64,000 bases of DNA from Clostridium sp. cel8 (lineage in GTDB: Bacteria > Bacillota > Clostridia > Clostridiales > Clostridiaceae), in assembly GCF_014050525.1 (NCBI RefSeq), contig NZ_JACGAG010000002.1:186001-250000 (forward strand), in the 5' to 3' direction. A program made the translations under genes and the position numbers. Below the pieces are notes generated by a model. It worked only from the letters and a program-made list of their open reading frames with translations. It searched no databases and had not been told where the DNA came from. Positions 26,832 to 36,980 of the stretch are shown one piece after another. The number at the start of each line of letters is the position of its first letter. Position 1 is the first letter of the stretch.

Positions 26832-27961
26832 AGTCCCATCTCCTTAATTTTGGGAACATTTTCTATTATATTGTATATTTGTTCTTCCTTAGTACGCATA
26901 ATAACTGCATCATTTCTATCCCAATAAATATATACCAATTTATCAATGTCAATGAGTTTTGTACCAGACATAGAATTCATTTTTATTCTATGTCCATTTG
27001 GCAATTCAATAATAGTCTTTATAATAGATCCTACATATATATGCTCTTTAACATAACCTTTTAAAGTAAATCCTTCTACTGGATTAAATGAACATTTAAT
27101 CTTTTCAGGCCTTACAGATATGTATATCATTTCTTCAAGAGTCATATTGCTTCCATAGATTGTAACTGTTCCTGACTCTAATACTGCAGTTAACTTATCT
27201 CCCTGTATTTTTTCAATATTTGCTTCAAAAATGTTTGATTCCCCAATAAACTCAGCAACAAATTTGGATTTAGGATTTTCATATATTTCATCTGGTGTTC
27301 CAACTTGTTCAATATTTCCTTCATTCATAACCACTATTCTGTCACTCATAGTAAGAGCTTCTTCTTGGTCATGAGTAACATATATAAACGTAGTTCCCAA
27401 TTTTCTTTGTAAATGTTTCAATTCTATCTGCATTTGTTTTCTTAACTTCAAATCCAATGCACCTAATGGTTCATCTAGGAGTAATACTTTTGGACGATTA
27501 ATTAGAGCTCTAGCAATAGCTACACGCTGCTTTTGACCACCTGACATTTGAGCAGGCATTTTTTTTTCAAATCCATTAAGTTGTACTAAACTCAACATTT
27601 GATTAACTCTTTCTTTAATTTCTGATTTTTTTATTTTTTTTTCAACAAGTCCAAAAGCAACATTATCATACACATTCATATGAGGAAATAATGCATAATT
27701 TTGAAAAACAGTATTTACATTTCTCTGATACGGTTTTTTATTTTCTACATTTTCTCCACTAATTAAAATACTTCCGCTTGTAACACTTTCAAAACCTGCA
27801 ATCATTCTAAGTGTTGTAGTTTTTCCACATCCAGATGGACCTAAAATAGTTAAAAATTCTCCTTCTTTAACATTTAGATTAATTTTCTTGATTACTACAT
27901 TATCTCCAAATATCTTTTCTACATCTTTAATTTCAATTATATTATTCATTGAATCGCCCAA
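26828..27961 (-). CDS. potA: Spermidine/putrescine ABC transporter ATPase PotA
   Basis: The ATPase of the polyamine importer. The 377-residue protein has Walker A GPSGCGKTT, signature MSGGQKQRVAIARAL, Walker B VLLLDEPLGALD, the H-loop THDQEEAL, and a C-terminal TOBE-type regulatory region (about residues 240-360). I use a TTG start (27959-27961) because AAAGGAG lies nine bases upstream; an ATG four codons inside (27949) is the alternative. The sequence after residue 240 is less conserved, as usual in this family. Confidence 0.94.
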   Translation of the reverse strand: MGDSMNNIIEIKDVEKIFGDNVVIKKINLNVKEGEFLTILGPSGCGKTTTLRMIAGFESVTSGSILISGENVENKKPYQRNVNTVFQNYALFPHMNVYDNVAFGLVEKKIKKSEIKERVNQMLSLVQLNGFEKKMPAQMSGGQKQRVAIARALINRPKVLLLDEPLGALDLKLRKQMQIELKHLQRKLGTTFIYVTHDQEEALTMSDRIVVMNEGNIEQVGTPDEIYENPKSKFVAEFIGESNIFEANIEKIQGDKLTAVLESGTVTIYGSNMTLEEMIYISVRPEKIKCSFNPVEGFTLKGYVKEHIYVGSIIKTIIELPNGHRIKMNSMSGTKLIDIDKLVYIYWDRNDAVIMRTKEEQIYNIIENVPKIKEMGL

Positions 27962-28006
27962 AATAAATCACTCCTTTAGAATTTTAAATTTATATTCCTA
28001 ATATTC

Positions 28007-29083
28007 CTAATTTTTAAACTTAGTCCAAACACTATCGTAGTATTTAATAGAATCTCCTACATCTTGAAGAAATTCTCCCTTTTTTATCTCACTCTCTGGC
28101 AAATTACTTGCAGGATTATCTATGTATTCTTTACTAAGAAGTGACTTAGCTGCTTCATTAGGATTTGAGTATGGATATACATCTGAAATCATCTTACTTA
28201 TTTTAGGTTGTAGTACAAAATTTATAAACAACTCTGCTTCTTTTTTATGCTTTGAACCAGCTAGTATAACGAAGCTATCAAGAGACATTGATGATGACTC
28301 CTCAGGGAATATAACTTCAATATCTTCATTTTCTCTCATTGCAAGAGCTGCTTCAGCATTCCACACAACACCAACAGCTACTTCATTTGAAATAAGTAAT
28401 GTTTTAGGACTATCTCCATCATAAGCTTTAACATTTGGCTTTAATTTATTAAGCCATTCTGCTGCCTCGTTAATTTTAGCTTTATCTGTTTCATTTTCCG
28501 TATATCCAAGAGCCTTAAGAGCAATTCCTATACATTCACGTTGATCATCAGGAAGTACGATATTTTCTTTTAATTTAGGATTAAGTAAATCATTATAACT
28601 ATTAATTGTAACTCCCAATTCGCTTAGCTTTTTTTTATTAACTGCAATTACACACATACTCATCATATATGGAACACTATATTTATTTCCTTTATCAAAA
28701 TCTTGATCTAAAAAATTAGAGCTAATATTTGATAAATTTGTAATTTTACTTTTATCAATTGGCTGTATTAGCTTTTTATCCCTTAAAGCTTTTATAAAAT
28801 AGTTGCTTGGGACTGCAATATCATACTGAGAAGTTCCTCCGGCTATGAGTTTTGCCATCATTTCCTCATTTGATGAATAAGTTGATTGAACTACTTTTAT
28901 ACCATATTTTTTTTCAAATTCCTTCAAAACTGAATCTGGCATGTATTCTGTCCAGTTATACAAATGTATTTCTTTTGCATACCCATTTTTAGATGCAATA
29001 TCTTTACTTCCACAACCTGTAAATCCAGTTAAAAGTAGTGTTATTATAGAAGAAAATACTATTACACTTTTAATTTTTTTCAT
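28007..29083 (-). CDS. potD: Polyamine-binding lipoprotein PotD
   Basis: The extracellular solute-binding protein of the transporter. The 358-residue chain starts with a lipoprotein signal ending LLTGFTGCGSKD, whose cysteine would be lipidated. The mature part has LYNWTEYMPDSVLKEFEKKYG, a PotD/PotF hallmark, quoted here as LYNWTEYMPDSVLKEF, and QYDIAVPSNYF. It precedes potA by about 45 nt. Spermidine versus putrescine preference cannot be read. Confidence 0.93.
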   Translation of the reverse strand: MKKIKSVIVFSSIITLLLTGFTGCGSKDIASKNGYAKEIHLYNWTEYMPDSVLKEFEKKYGIKVVQSTYSSNEEMMAKLIAGGTSQYDIAVPSNYFIKALRDKKLIQPIDKSKITNLSNISSNFLDQDFDKGNKYSVPYMMSMCVIAVNKKKLSELGVTINSYNDLLNPKLKENIVLPDDQRECIGIALKALGYTENETDKAKINEAAEWLNKLKPNVKAYDGDSPKTLLISNEVAVGVVWNAEAALAMRENEDIEVIFPEESSSMSLDSFVILAGSKHKKEAELFINFVLQPKISKMISDVYPYSNPNEAAKSLLSKEYIDNPASNLPESEIKKGEFLQDVGDSIKYYDSVWTKFKN

Positions 29084-29300
29084 TTAGGTACCTCCTCGCT
29101 AGTTGAATAAAAGTAATTATAAAATTAAATAAGTCATCACTTATGATATAATGTTCTCTATAAAAATCTAAAAATATCATTAAATGATGGCCGATTATGA
29201 TTATATCATTAAATATTGCTAGCGAAAACACTTATTATAAAATTTATAAAGCAATTGAAAAATTTTCTCTTGGTTTTTTTTAATAACTCTTTAATTTAAA
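29084..29300 (-). promoter_or_regulatory. Upstream region of potD with direct repeats
   Basis: The 12-mer ATATCATTAAAT occurs at 29174-29185 and again at 29203-29214, about three helical turns apart. A TATAAT-like element overlaps the second copy on the minus strand. The repeats may be a regulator site for the pot operon; no convincing -35 was found. Confidence 0.35.
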
Positions 29301-29329
29301 AAGAAACCCTATAATTAATAGAGTTTCTT
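29301..29329 (-). terminator. Terminator of brnQ
   Basis: On the minus strand AAGAAACTCTAT pairs with ATAGGGTTTCTT (one G-T pair), followed by TTTTTAAATT. It lies 56 nt past the brnQ stop. Confidence 0.75.
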
Positions 29330-29384
29330 CAATAATTTTCTAGATTATTCCAATGTAATTAAATAATTTATATATTCCTGTATC

Positions 29385-30740
29385 TTATCTTATTGGTTTT
29401 TTTTGCATGAAAAAATGAACAAAAAGTCCAATTACTAATCCAACAAGTGCCGGTACTATCCAACCCATTCCCATATTATAGAAAGGTAAATTATTAGAAG
29501 CTAAATCAATCATCCCATCTAAATGCAAAAAATTTATAGCAGCATCAGGTAGAGCACCTACAAAATCAAATATAGCAGCAAATGCAGTAAACCCAGTAAC
29601 CCATTGATAAACACGATGATCACTATTAAATGTAGCTTGAAATAAAGTTAGTAAAATCAAAGTTATGGCTAGTGGATAGAGAAACATTAGTACTGGTATA
29701 GAAAAAGCAATAACATTATTTAATCCAAAATTTGCAATTACAAAAGATACAACAGAAAAACCAATGGCATAAATTTTATAATTCACTGAATTTGGAAATA
29801 TGTTTACAAATGTTTGACTACAAGAAGTGATTAATCCTACTGCTGTCTTTAAACAAGCTAAAGTTATAATAATTGCCAAAAGAACAGCTCCAATTTTACC
29901 AAAATAATGATTGGAAATTAAGGATAAAGCCTCTCCACCATTTTTAGAAACTGGAAAAATTCCTCTACTTTGAGTACCCATAATAGTAAGTGATACATAA
30001 ATTAATGCCATAAGTGACATACTAAATATACCTGATTTCATAGTACTGAATGCTATTGTGTTAGAATCTTCAACTCCTAAATTACGGATAACATTTATAA
30101 CTACAATACCAAACGCCAATGAAGCTAAAGCATCCATTGTATTATATCCTTCTAGAAATCCTTTAAAAAAGCTTCCATTTTGATAACTTTGTTGAACTGG
30201 AACTTGTACCACATTTCCCATTGGATTTAAAAAAGCAGTGATAATTAATATAGCCAAAAAAAGTAAAAAAAGTGGATTTAATATTTTTCCAACCCAAGTT
30301 AAAATATTAGATGGTCTTAATGAAAACCACAAAACAGCCAAGAAAAAAATCAAAGAAAAGATTCCTAACCATAAAGTGATTTGATTCTTATTCACAAATG
30401 GAACTATACCAACTTCAAAAGATACAGTAGCTGTTCTAGGAATGGCGAAAAACGGTCCAATTGTTAAATATAGTGCACATGTAAAGAATAAACTATAGTA
30501 TGGATGAACTCGACTAGCCAAATCATATAAACCATTACTTCTTGAAATACCCATTGCCATAATACCTAATAACGGCAAACCAACTCCAGTAATTAGAAAA
30601 CCTATAATTGCTGGCCATACATTACTTCCAGCCATTTGACCCATGGAAACAGGAAAAATTAAATTTCCTGCTCCAAAAAATAAACCAAACAACATGGAAG
30701 CAATGTAGACATACTCTTTTATTTTTAATTTACTTTGCAT
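29385..30740 (-). CDS. brnQ: Branched-chain amino acid transporter BrnQ (LIVCS family)
   Basis: A cation-coupled importer for leucine, isoleucine and valine, 451 residues with about 12 transmembrane helices. The N-terminal LFGLFFGAGNLIFPVSMGQ motif, given here as FFGAGNLIFPVSMG, is the family signature; GPFFAIPRTATVSFE is also conserved. It lies about 97 nt downstream of an Lrp-type regulator on the same strand and is probably under its control. A hairpin between the two genes could reduce readthrough. Confidence 0.94.
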   Translation of the reverse strand: MQSKLKIKEYVYIASMLFGLFFGAGNLIFPVSMGQMAGSNVWPAIIGFLITGVGLPLLGIMAMGISRSNGLYDLASRVHPYYSLFFTCALYLTIGPFFAIPRTATVSFEVGIVPFVNKNQITLWLGIFSLIFFLAVLWFSLRPSNILTWVGKILNPLFLLFLAILIITAFLNPMGNVVQVPVQQSYQNGSFFKGFLEGYNTMDALASLAFGIVVINVIRNLGVEDSNTIAFSTMKSGIFSMSLMALIYVSLTIMGTQSRGIFPVSKNGGEALSLISNHYFGKIGAVLLAIIITLACLKTAVGLITSCSQTFVNIFPNSVNYKIYAIGFSVVSFVIANFGLNNVIAFSIPVLMFLYPLAITLILLTLFQATFNSDHRVYQWVTGFTAFAAIFDFVGALPDAAINFLHLDGMIDLASNNLPFYNMGMGWIVPALVGLVIGLFVHFFMQKKPIR

Positions 30741-30811
30741 ATTTTAAAAGCCTCCAATTGTAAAAAATACATACTTCATATTATATAAGTAAAGAGGCCA
30801 TTTTACAATAT

Positions 30812-30829
30812 CAGCAATATAAATTGCTG
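30812..30829 (-). repeat. Small hairpin between the Lrp-type gene and brnQ
   Basis: CAGCAAT and ATTGCTG pair around a 4-nt loop immediately after the regulator's stop codon. The tail is poor in T, so it is at most a weak attenuator or a stabilising stem. Confidence 0.4.
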
Positions 30830-30837
30830 CTATTTTC

Positions 30838-31275
30838 CTAAGAAGATACTTCAACACCTCTATGTTCAACTGCTGTTGAAAATACAATTTGAGTCTGTGT
30901 ATTTCCAAACTTTTGTAATTCACCAATAAATGCATCAAGTTCTAAAGTTGTATGATAAACAACAGTTATAATCATTGAATATTTTCCTGTTACACAGTTA
31001 CATTCAATTACATTAGGACATGCTTCTACAAAAGGATAAAATTCTGGTTTTAGCTTTGGTGACATTTCTAAATTTATAAATGCCTTGATGTTATATCCCA
31101 ATTTTAGTGGATTGACCTTTGCAGAATATCCTGTAATTATCCCTTTTTCCTCCAATTTTAAAATACGTGACGAAACAGCTGGTGTTGATAAAAACACTTG
31201 TTTTGCTAAATATTTAAGTGAATAACGGGCATTTTTTTGCAAAAGTTCAATAAGCTTTAAATCAATTTTATCCAT
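30838..31275 (-). CDS. Lrp/AsnC family transcriptional regulator
   Basis: A 145-residue regulator with an N-terminal winged helix-turn-helix (MDKIDLKLIELLQKNAR, STPAVSSRILKLEEKGII) and a C-terminal RAM ligand-binding domain (VIECNCVTGKYSMII). Lrp-family proteins sense amino acids. Its place directly before brnQ and opposite aspA suggests that it regulates one or both; the shared intergenic region contains palindromes that could be its sites. This is inference from context. Confidence 0.93.
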   Translation of the reverse strand: MDKIDLKLIELLQKNARYSLKYLAKQVFLSTPAVSSRILKLEEKGIITGYSAKVNPLKLGYNIKAFINLEMSPKLKPEFYPFVEACPNVIECNCVTGKYSMIITVVYHTTLELDAFIGELQKFGNTQTQIVFSTAVEHRGVEVSS

Positions 31276-31420
31276 ATACTTTCCTCTTTTCTTTTTATAA
31301 ATTTATAATAGATTAAATACTAAAACTATTTATAATTTTATACAGTATAGTCGCTTTATTAGTAATATATTAATATAATAAAGTTTTTGGCCCAAATATA
31401 CAATAATTTATTCTAGTTTT

Positions 31421-31460
31421 ACTTAAAAATATTAAGTGAATAATTTCATTTATGTGAAAT
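31421..31460. promoter_or_regulatory. Two palindromes in the lrp-aspA intergenic region
   Basis: The 354-nt divergent region contains ACTTAA-N5-TTAAGT (31421-31437) and ATTTCA-N6-TGAAAT (31443-31460) in close succession. They may be operators for the adjacent Lrp-type protein. I could not define sigma-A promoters there with confidence. Confidence 0.4.
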
Positions 31461-31629
31461 ACACACTTTATAAAATTAAGTATAACTATACAGTAATTAA
31501 TTAAAATTAAGTACACCATATCTATTTCTACTTTTTATTCACAATTTATCTTTATCCATTTACACAAATATTAGACCATGATAAACTCCTTTATATCATA
31601 AATATAAAAATTGAAAAGAGGTATTTTAT

Positions 31630-33063
31630 ATGAAAACAAGATTAGAATCTGATTCAATAGGAATTATGAAAATACCAGTAGATGCCTATTACGGTGTTCA
31701 AACATTAAGAGCTAAAAATAATTTTCATATTACAAATAAAAAAATTAATCCAGAATTTATAGTAAGTCTAGCCCAGATAAAAAAATCAGCAGCTATTACA
31801 AATAGAGATGCAGGTATGTTAGATTCAAAAATTGCAAATGCAATTATAAATGCTTGTGATGAAATTATTTCAGGAAAACTTCATAATCAATTCATAGTTG
31901 ATCCAATTCAAGGCGGTGCTGGAACTTCTACTAATATGAACGCCAATGAAGTTATCGCAAACCGTGCTATTGAACTACTTGGTGGAACTAAAGGTGATTA
32001 CACTATTGTTCACCCTAATGATCATGTAAATATGTCTCAATCTACTAACGATGTATTTCCTACTGCTGGGAAAATTACAATCTTAAAAATGCTACCAAGA
32101 GCAATTTCAGAACTTCAACGTTTATATGACGCTCTTGAGTTAAAATCTTTAGAATTTAATAATATTATAAAAATGGGAAGGACTCAACTTCAAGACGCAG
32201 TCCCAATTAGACTTGGTCAATCATTTCATGCTTTTGCATCAATGATAAAACGTGATATTTATAGATTAAATAAAGCTAAAAAAGAAATGCTTAAATTAAA
32301 TATTGGAGCAACTGCTATTGGAACTTCTATTAATGTAAGTTCAAAATATTTAAATAATATTATTTCTAATCTTAGAGAGGTAACAGGATTTAATGTATAT
32401 CAAGCAGAAGACTTAATTGATGCAACCCAGAACCTTGATGGATTAGTAACTGTATCTGGTGTTTTAAAAACATGTGCAGTAAATCTATCTAAAATGGCAA
32501 ATGATCTAAGATTGCTATCAAGTGGTCCTAAAACTGGCATAGTGGAAATAAATTTACCTGCAAAACAAAATGGATCCTCAATTATGCCTGGTAAAATAAA
32601 TCCTGTTATTCCAGAAGTAGTTTCTCAAGTTGCCTTTAACATTATAGGAAATGATTTTACAATAACTATGGCAGCTGAAGCAGGTCAATTAGAACTCAAT
32701 GCTTTTGAGCCAGTACTTTTCTACAACTTATTTGAATCTATAGAAACTTTAAAAAATGTTACTAATACATTTATAGATAACTGTATTTCAGGAATAACTG
32801 CCAACAAAGAAAGATGTGAGTATCTTTTAAATAGCAGTGTTGGAATAGCAACAGCATTATGTCCTTATATCGGATACAAAGAAGCTACAGATATTGCAAA
32901 AGAGGCTTTAAAGACTGGAAAACAAGTTAAAGAAATTGTTTTAAAAAAGGGCATTTTAACTTCTGAAGAATTGGGAAAAATATTAGATCCAATTTCTATG
33001 ACACAGGTTAGTGAATCCTTAGATATAGATAAAAAAAGGAATATTCGTAAATATGCAATGTAG
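31630..33063 (+). CDS. aspA: Aspartate ammonia-lyase (aspartase)
   Basis: Reversibly converts aspartate to fumarate and ammonia. The 477-residue protein belongs to the fumarase/aspartase superfamily: GAGTSTNMNANEVIANRA, TNDVFPTAGKI, and the signature loop GSSIMPGKINPV with the catalytic serine. The N-terminus (MKTRLESDSIG, IPVDAYYGVQTLRA) and the QLELNAFEPV segment fit aspartase rather than fumarase; the paralogue FumC cannot be excluded by eye alone but is less likely. GAGG precedes the ATG. It is divergent from the Lrp-brnQ unit and ends before a family hairpin. Confidence 0.92.
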   Translation: MKTRLESDSIGIMKIPVDAYYGVQTLRAKNNFHITNKKINPEFIVSLAQIKKSAAITNRDAGMLDSKIANAIINACDEIISGKLHNQFIVDPIQGGAGTSTNMNANEVIANRAIELLGGTKGDYTIVHPNDHVNMSQSTNDVFPTAGKITILKMLPRAISELQRLYDALELKSLEFNNIIKMGRTQLQDAVPIRLGQSFHAFASMIKRDIYRLNKAKKEMLKLNIGATAIGTSINVSSKYLNNIISNLREVTGFNVYQAEDLIDATQNLDGLVTVSGVLKTCAVNLSKMANDLRLLSSGPKTGIVEINLPAKQNGSSIMPGKINPVIPEVVSQVAFNIIGNDFTITMAAEAGQLELNAFEPVLFYNLFESIETLKNVTNTFIDNCISGITANKERCEYLLNSSVGIATALCPYIGYKEATDIAKEALKTGKQVKEIVLKKGILTSEELGKILDPISMTQVSESLDIDKKRNIRKYAM

Positions 33064-33082
33064 TTTAAATATTAATAAGATA

Positions 33083-33112
33083 GCTGTCGCACTAAATAAT
33101 TAACGCGACAGC
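33083..33112. terminator. Hairpin after aspA; family copy
   Basis: GCTGTCGC and GCGACAGC pair, with TAA/TTA pairing inside after a mismatch. It has the same TGTCGCACTAA core as the hairpins at 57368 and, in part, 12927. It separates convergent aspA and the DUF362 gene. Confidence 0.72.
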
Positions 33113-33141
33113 ACCATATTTATAATAACAACTATCTAACA

Positions 33142-34179
33142 CTACAAACTAATTAAATCATATTTTTTACTCCCAAGACCTATCTTTTCTCCATAATTAA
33201 GGGTTTTAATTCCCCTTGAAAATGCCAATTTTACAGGAGTATTCAGCTTATCAAGACATGCTTTATCTATAGCTACTGGATCTGTAGACGCAAAAATTCC
33301 TATATCTCTTGTTATAGGATGCATGGAATGTCCCTCACAATCACATCCTGCTGTTATATTAAGTGCAAAATTTATATATATATTTTTCTTATCTTTTGAA
33401 GCTGCAAAAGCATATTCTGCCAATCTTTCATTAAATGATCTAGAAAGTGACTGAAGCCAATTGCTCGTAATAGCATTATGTGGACAAAGTGCTTGACAAG
33501 AAGAGCAACCTATGCATCTATCCTTATCTATTTTTGCCCTATTTTTTATAGTTATAGCGTCTACTGGACAATTTGCCTTGCAAACTCCACATGATTTGCA
33601 CATAAACGGGATGATTATAGGTTTAGAGTTTGCATGCTGATCCAATTTGCCACCTCTTGCAGCACATCCCATTGCAAGCTGCTTTACCGCTCCTCCAAAT
33701 CCAGCAAGTGTGTGACCTTTAAAGTGGCTTAGAACTATAATCTGTTTTGCATCTGCAATACCTTTTCCTATCTTACACTGTTTAAAATGTTTTTTATTTA
33801 TAGTTATAAGTTCAAAATTTTCTCCTCTTTCTCCATCCGCTATTACAACTGGTAATCTTGTAAATCCATGTTTTTTTGCGAGCTTTACATGATTTTCCTT
33901 TATAGTTCTCTGTCCTCTATACAATGCATTTGTTTCAATAAAGACACTATCTACATTATTTTCTTTCAAATAATCTATTATTCCATTGAAATTTTCAGGA
34001 TGTATATATGTTTTATTGCCTTCTTCTCCAAAATGTACTTTAAGTGGTACAAATTTTTCTAAAGACAACTTTTCCTCATCCACTATTTTACTTAAAAGTT
34101 CTTTTGAACATCTATTTATCTCATCGGTTGTTGAATGTGGTTTTACATGTTTAAAATATACTTTTACCAACTTTCTCAC
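33142..34179 (-). CDS. DUF362 domain protein with two 4Fe-4S clusters
   Basis: A 345-residue iron-sulfur protein. The DUF362 domain spans roughly residues 30-290 (SHFKGHTLAGFGGAVKQLAMG is its conserved core, split here as SHFKGHTLAGFGG and AVKQLAMGCAARGG), interrupted by a ferredoxin insert with CKSCGVCKANCPVDA and CIGCSSCQALCPHNA. DUF362 proteins appear in redox loci of anaerobes, but no reaction has been assigned, and I do not assign one. It is 43 nt downstream of recQ on the same strand. Confidence 0.88.
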   Translation of the reverse strand: MRKLVKVYFKHVKPHSTTDEINRCSKELLSKIVDEEKLSLEKFVPLKVHFGEEGNKTYIHPENFNGIIDYLKENNVDSVFIETNALYRGQRTIKENHVKLAKKHGFTRLPVVIADGERGENFELITINKKHFKQCKIGKGIADAKQIIVLSHFKGHTLAGFGGAVKQLAMGCAARGGKLDQHANSKPIIIPFMCKSCGVCKANCPVDAITIKNRAKIDKDRCIGCSSCQALCPHNAITSNWLQSLSRSFNERLAEYAFAASKDKKNIYINFALNITAGCDCEGHSMHPITRDIGIFASTDPVAIDKACLDKLNTPVKLAFSRGIKTLNYGEKIGLGSKKYDLISL

Positions 34180-34222
34180 CTTCTATATTATTTCTATTAA
34201 ATCTTTTAAACTTTTCAATATA

Positions 34223-36385
34223 TTAACTGACTTTATTGCACAGATAATTTTTAAGTATTACAGATTTTATTTTATCATAATCTATATTTTCTGGAACTAT
34301 CTCCTTAATTGGATGCAATCTTTCAAATCCAACTTTTTCTATAGCTGACATAATAATTTTTTCCTCATCTTCTGTAAATATATCAGAGAAATCAATATTC
34401 AAATCGGAAATATCTTCTTTTTCAATACATTTTATAATATGAGTCAATATAGTTGATATTTTAAGTCCTCTCTTTTTTGCAACTTCAACTACTCCCATAT
34501 TTTCTCTAATCATATTTAAAGTTATTTCGTGAGTTTTTAATTTCCTATTTTCCTTTTTTGTATCATTTGATCTCACTATCTCTTTCTTAAATGACCAATT
34601 TGTATCTATATTGTTTTTTAAAACATATTCTTCTATTTTATCTATAAACATATCCCCATACTTTTCAAGTTTCAGGCTTCCCACTCCTGATATATCTAGC
34701 ATTTGTTCCTTATTACATGGGTATCTCATACTCATCTCTCGTAGAGTACTATCTGAAAATACAAGATATGGAGGTATCCCTTCTTTAGACGATATATCTC
34801 TTCTCAGTGTTCTAAGTATATCAAACAGTTCATTATCTACTACAACTTTTTTTATTTTAACATTTTCTTTTAAAATAACTTTTGCATTTCCCTTTAAAAC
34901 ATCAACAGATTGTTTATTTAAAATTACAACAGGATATTCACCTTCTTTTAAAGATAGATAACCATGTGCTATGAGAGTATTTATGAAATTTGAAAGCTGT
35001 TCTTTAGAATATTCTCTCATTATTCCATAAGTAGACAACCTATGAAATCCATTTTGGATAATCTTTCTCTGAGATGAACCTCTAAGTACATTAACTATCA
35101 TGTTTATTCCAAATCCTTTTTTAATTCTATAAACACATGACATAACCTTCTGAGCATCAATAGTTCTATCAGTATATTCACCATCATTCATACAATTACT
35201 ACAATTTCCGCATTCTTCCCATTGAACTTTCTCACCAAAATAATTCAATATATATTTTCTAAGGCATCCACTATAATGTACAAAGTCTACCATTTGCTGA
35301 AGTTTCTTATATTCATTTAATTTTCTACTCTCAGACTGTACACTACTTTCAATAAGATACTTTTGAGTAGCTACATCCTGGGGTGAAAATAACAAAATAC
35401 AATCACTTATCTCTCCATCTCTTCCTGCTCTTCCTATTTCCTGATAATAACTCTCTATATTTCTAGGCATATTATAGTGAATAACATACCTTACGTTTGA
35501 TTTATCTATTCCCATACCAAAGGCATTAGTTGCAACTATAACGCTGACTCTATCATATACAAAATCCTCTTGGGCTCTCTTACGTTCACTATCCGACAGA
35601 CCAGCATGATATCTAACTACATTTATATGGTTTTTAAGAAATTTTTCATAAATACTGTCTACTGATTTTCTAGTTGCTGCATATATTATTCCAGATTGTT
35701 TTGAATTCTCTTTTATGTACTTAAGCATATGAGAAAATCTATCACCTATTTTTAAACAACTAATTCTCAAATTTTTCCTATCGAATCCTGATATAAAAAC
35801 TCTCGGATCTTGAAGCTTAATCTGTTTTACAATATCTTCTCTTACTTCTTGAGTTGCAGTAGCTGTAAATGCTGTTACTACAGGTCTTTTCTCTAAACTA
35901 TCTATAAATTTCCATATATATCTATAACTGCTTCTAAAATCATGTCCCCACTGTGATACACAATGTGCTTCATCTATAGCAACTTGGGATATATTCATAT
36001 TTTTAATCGTATTATAAAAGCTAGTGGATTCAAGTCTTTCAGGTGCAACATACAATATTTTAATAGAATTTTTCTTTAATTTTGATACTATATATTCTAT
36101 CTCATCTTTATCAAGTAAGCTATTTATGTAATCAGCACTTATTCCAAGATCTCTTATACTATCAACTTGATCTTTCATAAGAGAAATTAGTGGCGATATT
36201 ACAATTGTAATTCCCTGAAAAATTAATGCAGGTATCTGATAACATATGGACTTACCTCCTCCAGTAGGCATTATTGCCAATGTATCTTTTTTATTTAATA
36301 TACTTTTTATTATATCTTCCTGATCCTTTCTAAAACTTCTATATCCATAATATTTATGCAAAATCTGTAGTGCACTTTGAATCAA
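34223..36385 (-). CDS. recQ: ATP-dependent DNA helicase RecQ
   Basis: A 3'-5' DNA helicase for recombination and repair. I choose the TTG ending 36385 as start because AGGAGATGAGG lies just upstream; an upstream in-frame TTG at 36424 has no such site. The 720-residue protein has YGYRSFRKDQ, Walker A MPTGGGKSICYQ, DEAH (IDEAHCVSQWGHDFR), QEIGRAGRDG, a zinc-binding RQC region (CNCMND-like cysteines ECGNCSNCM), an HRDC domain (PYLVFSDSTLREM) and a C-terminal helix-turn-helix tail of about 120 residues. The architecture is that of Firmicute RecQ. Confidence 0.95.
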   Translation of the reverse strand: MIQSALQILHKYYGYRSFRKDQEDIIKSILNKKDTLAIMPTGGGKSICYQIPALIFQGITIVISPLISLMKDQVDSIRDLGISADYINSLLDKDEIEYIVSKLKKNSIKILYVAPERLESTSFYNTIKNMNISQVAIDEAHCVSQWGHDFRSSYRYIWKFIDSLEKRPVVTAFTATATQEVREDIVKQIKLQDPRVFISGFDRKNLRISCLKIGDRFSHMLKYIKENSKQSGIIYAATRKSVDSIYEKFLKNHINVVRYHAGLSDSERKRAQEDFVYDRVSVIVATNAFGMGIDKSNVRYVIHYNMPRNIESYYQEIGRAGRDGEISDCILLFSPQDVATQKYLIESSVQSESRKLNEYKKLQQMVDFVHYSGCLRKYILNYFGEKVQWEECGNCSNCMNDGEYTDRTIDAQKVMSCVYRIKKGFGINMIVNVLRGSSQRKIIQNGFHRLSTYGIMREYSKEQLSNFINTLIAHGYLSLKEGEYPVVILNKQSVDVLKGNAKVILKENVKIKKVVVDNELFDILRTLRRDISSKEGIPPYLVFSDSTLREMSMRYPCNKEQMLDISGVGSLKLEKYGDMFIDKIEEYVLKNNIDTNWSFKKEIVRSNDTKKENRKLKTHEITLNMIRENMGVVEVAKKRGLKISTILTHIIKCIEKEDISDLNIDFSDIFTEDEEKIIMSAIEKVGFERLHPIKEIVPENIDYDKIKSVILKNYLCNKVS

Positions 36386-36586
36386 TAAAACCTCATCTCC
36401 TGTATTACCATAATTTAAATTCAAAATTGATTTTATAATTTACAATATTAAAACATATTACTCCAAAATTACTCCAAAGACAAAGGAATATTTTTTAGAA
36501 AAATGGATATAAATTACTATATGAAACACTTAAATATACAAAAGACTTCATTGAATTTTATTAATACATATTAGAGGAGGAAAAAG

Positions 36587-36943
36587 ATGAACTACTTTCA
36601 AAAAGCAAATGAATATTACAAAGACAAAGATTATAGAAGAGCTATAGCCATGTATGAAAAGGCAATAATTGTAAAAGACAATGAGATATCTTCACTGTAC
36701 AATTCAGCAGTATGCCTTATAAAACTCAATGAATATTTAAAGGCAATTCCAAAATTAAAAGCAGCCATAAAGTTAAAAAAAGAAAGTAAATATTTTTTTA
36801 ATTTAGGATATTGCTATACAATGCTAAAAAATAATAAAAAAGCACTATTATCTTTTAATACCGCATGGTCTTTAGACAACTCAGATTCTGATTGTGAAAG
36901 GGCTATAAACATATTGCTTAAAAATTATTCTAAATCCAAATAA
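36587..36943 (+). CDS. Small tetratricopeptide-repeat protein
   Basis: A 118-residue soluble protein made of about three TPR units (ANEYYKDKDYRRAIAMYEKA is the first; later helices carry SLYNSAVCLIKLNEY and YFFNLGYCYTMLKNN). It has no signal peptide or catalytic domain and presumably mediates protein-protein contact. AGAGGAGG lies just before the ATG. It is a single gene, divergent from recQ. Confidence 0.82.
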   Translation: MNYFQKANEYYKDKDYRRAIAMYEKAIIVKDNEISSLYNSAVCLIKLNEYLKAIPKLKAAIKLKKESKYFFNLGYCYTMLKNNKKALLSFNTAWSLDNSDSDCERAINILLKNYSKSK

Positions 36944-36980
36944 AACAATGTAATATTAATTTAAGTCCATATTCCCATGC

